Shown: positions 63,655 to 64,000 of the stretch, in pieces
Layout of the letters: every line of letters starts with the position of its first letter
Numbering within the stretch: the first letter of the stretch is position 1
DNA from: Bifidobacterium pullorum subsp. gallinarum
Lineage (GTDB): Bacteria > Actinomycetota > Actinomycetes > Actinomycetales > Bifidobacteriaceae
Assembly: GCF_000741215.1 (NCBI RefSeq)
Contig: NZ_JGYX01000002.1
Coordinates: 248,001-312,000, forward strand
Reading direction: 5' to 3'
DNA length: 64,000 nucleotides
Program-made: the position numbers and the translations under genes
Notes under the pieces: model-generated
What the model was told of the DNA's origin: nothing
The model's input: only the letters and a program-made list of their open reading frames with translations
Database searches by the model: none

Positions 63655-63700
63655 TGGGAGTCCTTCCTGCACTGTTTCTGGTTCTGCGTTTTCCCCTGCG

Positions 63701-64000
63701 CTACGCGGCCTGACGCTCCGCCGCCGCCAGCACGCGGCAGGCCATGGCCTCGGCGGCGTCGCGGATGCCGTAGCGCCATGCGGCTTCGGCGAATCCGGAC
63801 AGACGGCCGCTGTCGGCCAGCAAGCCCGGCACATGGTCGATCACCCATTCCTTGGTGAATTCGCGGTCGGCCACCATCATGCCGCCTCCCGACTGCACGA
63901 CGGGTTGCGCGTTGAAGCGTTGCTCGCCGTTACCGATCGGCAGCGGCACGTAGATCGCCGGCAGGCCCAACGCCGTCAGCTCGCTCACCGTGCCCGCGCC
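63701..64000 (-). CDS. murG: UDP-GlcNAc:MurNAc-pentapeptide-lipid GlcNAc transferase, C-terminal part
   Basis: This is the last 99 codons of murG, which runs off the window edge. The fragment begins [35 protein letters not shown], the hallmark donor-binding region of MurG (GAgT-xE..G-PaI-VP.P...-dhQ..NA), followed by the C-terminal helix. MurG makes lipid II at the membrane. The order murG-murC-ftsQ is that of the division/cell wall cluster. Confidence 0.92.
   Translation of the reverse strand, partial: GAGTVSELTALGLPAIYVPLPIGNGEQRFNAQPVVQSGGGMMVADREFTKEWVIDHVPGLLADSGRLSGFAEAAWRYGIRDAAEAMACRVLAAAERQAA

Overview
The window is a chromosomal segment of a high-GC Gram-positive bacterium, almost certainly a Bifidobacterium. 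The evidence is the high-GC codon use, the order scpB-scpA-parA-xerD next to rplT-rpmI-infC, the tiny actinobacterial ribosomal protein bL37, an actinobacterial tmRNA, and bifidobacterial sugar metabolism with F6P as the entry point. I cannot name the species. Its peptidoglycan genes fit an L-Lys or L-Orn wall, possibly with a D-Asp-type cross-bridge.

Layout. 0-25 kb is core: chromosome segregation (scpB, scpA, parA, xerD, smc), translation (infC-rpmI-rplT, bL37, ybaK), asparagine synthase, thiamine pyrophosphokinase, gap, ispH, an aldose 1-epimerase, an ECF sigma/anti-sigma pair, a DEDDh exonuclease, and a peptidoglycan module (two tandem murE genes, a D-aspartate-ligase-like ATP-grasp enzyme, an Asp/Glu racemase). 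folC follows smc. From about 25.2 to 34.8 kb an AT-richer island interrupts the core: a type I restriction-modification system (hsdR, hsdM, a DUF3644 gene, hsdS), a tyrosine recombinase, and a silent inverted second hsdS cassette. The inverted repeats between the two hsdS copies predict phase-variable DNA methylation.

35-37 kb holds pepP and a Nudix hydrolase. 37-60.5 kb is a host-glycan region: GH29 fucosidase, GH20 hexosaminidase, a broken GH125 alpha-mannosidase, a family-5 ABC transporter, nagA, a nagB with an amber stop, a ROK sugar kinase, a large transglutaminase-fold protein, two ROK repressors, a CutC-family protein, a PfkB fructokinase and an AGE-family epimerase. Liberated GlcNAc would pass through ROK kinase, NagA and NagB. 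Mannose would pass through the AGE isomerase and fructokinase. A palindrome TTAAC-N3-GTTAA lies upstream of the GH20/GH125, ROK2/fructokinase and AGE units, with a shorter variant before nagB, and suggests one ROK-controlled regulon. The tmRNA gene (ssrA) sits between the fructokinase and AGE genes. The right end returns to core: dtd, then ftsQ, murC and the 3' part of murG from the division/cell wall cluster.

The most notable observations are the hsdS inversion system, the two independent lesions in the glycan region (nagB amber, GH125 deletion), the TTAAC-N3-GTTAA regulon, the near-identical block shared by the two murE genes, and several genes whose start codon lies 7-8 nt behind a -10-like hexamer, as expected for leaderless mRNAs. 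No CRISPR array, rRNA, tRNA or insertion sequence was seen.
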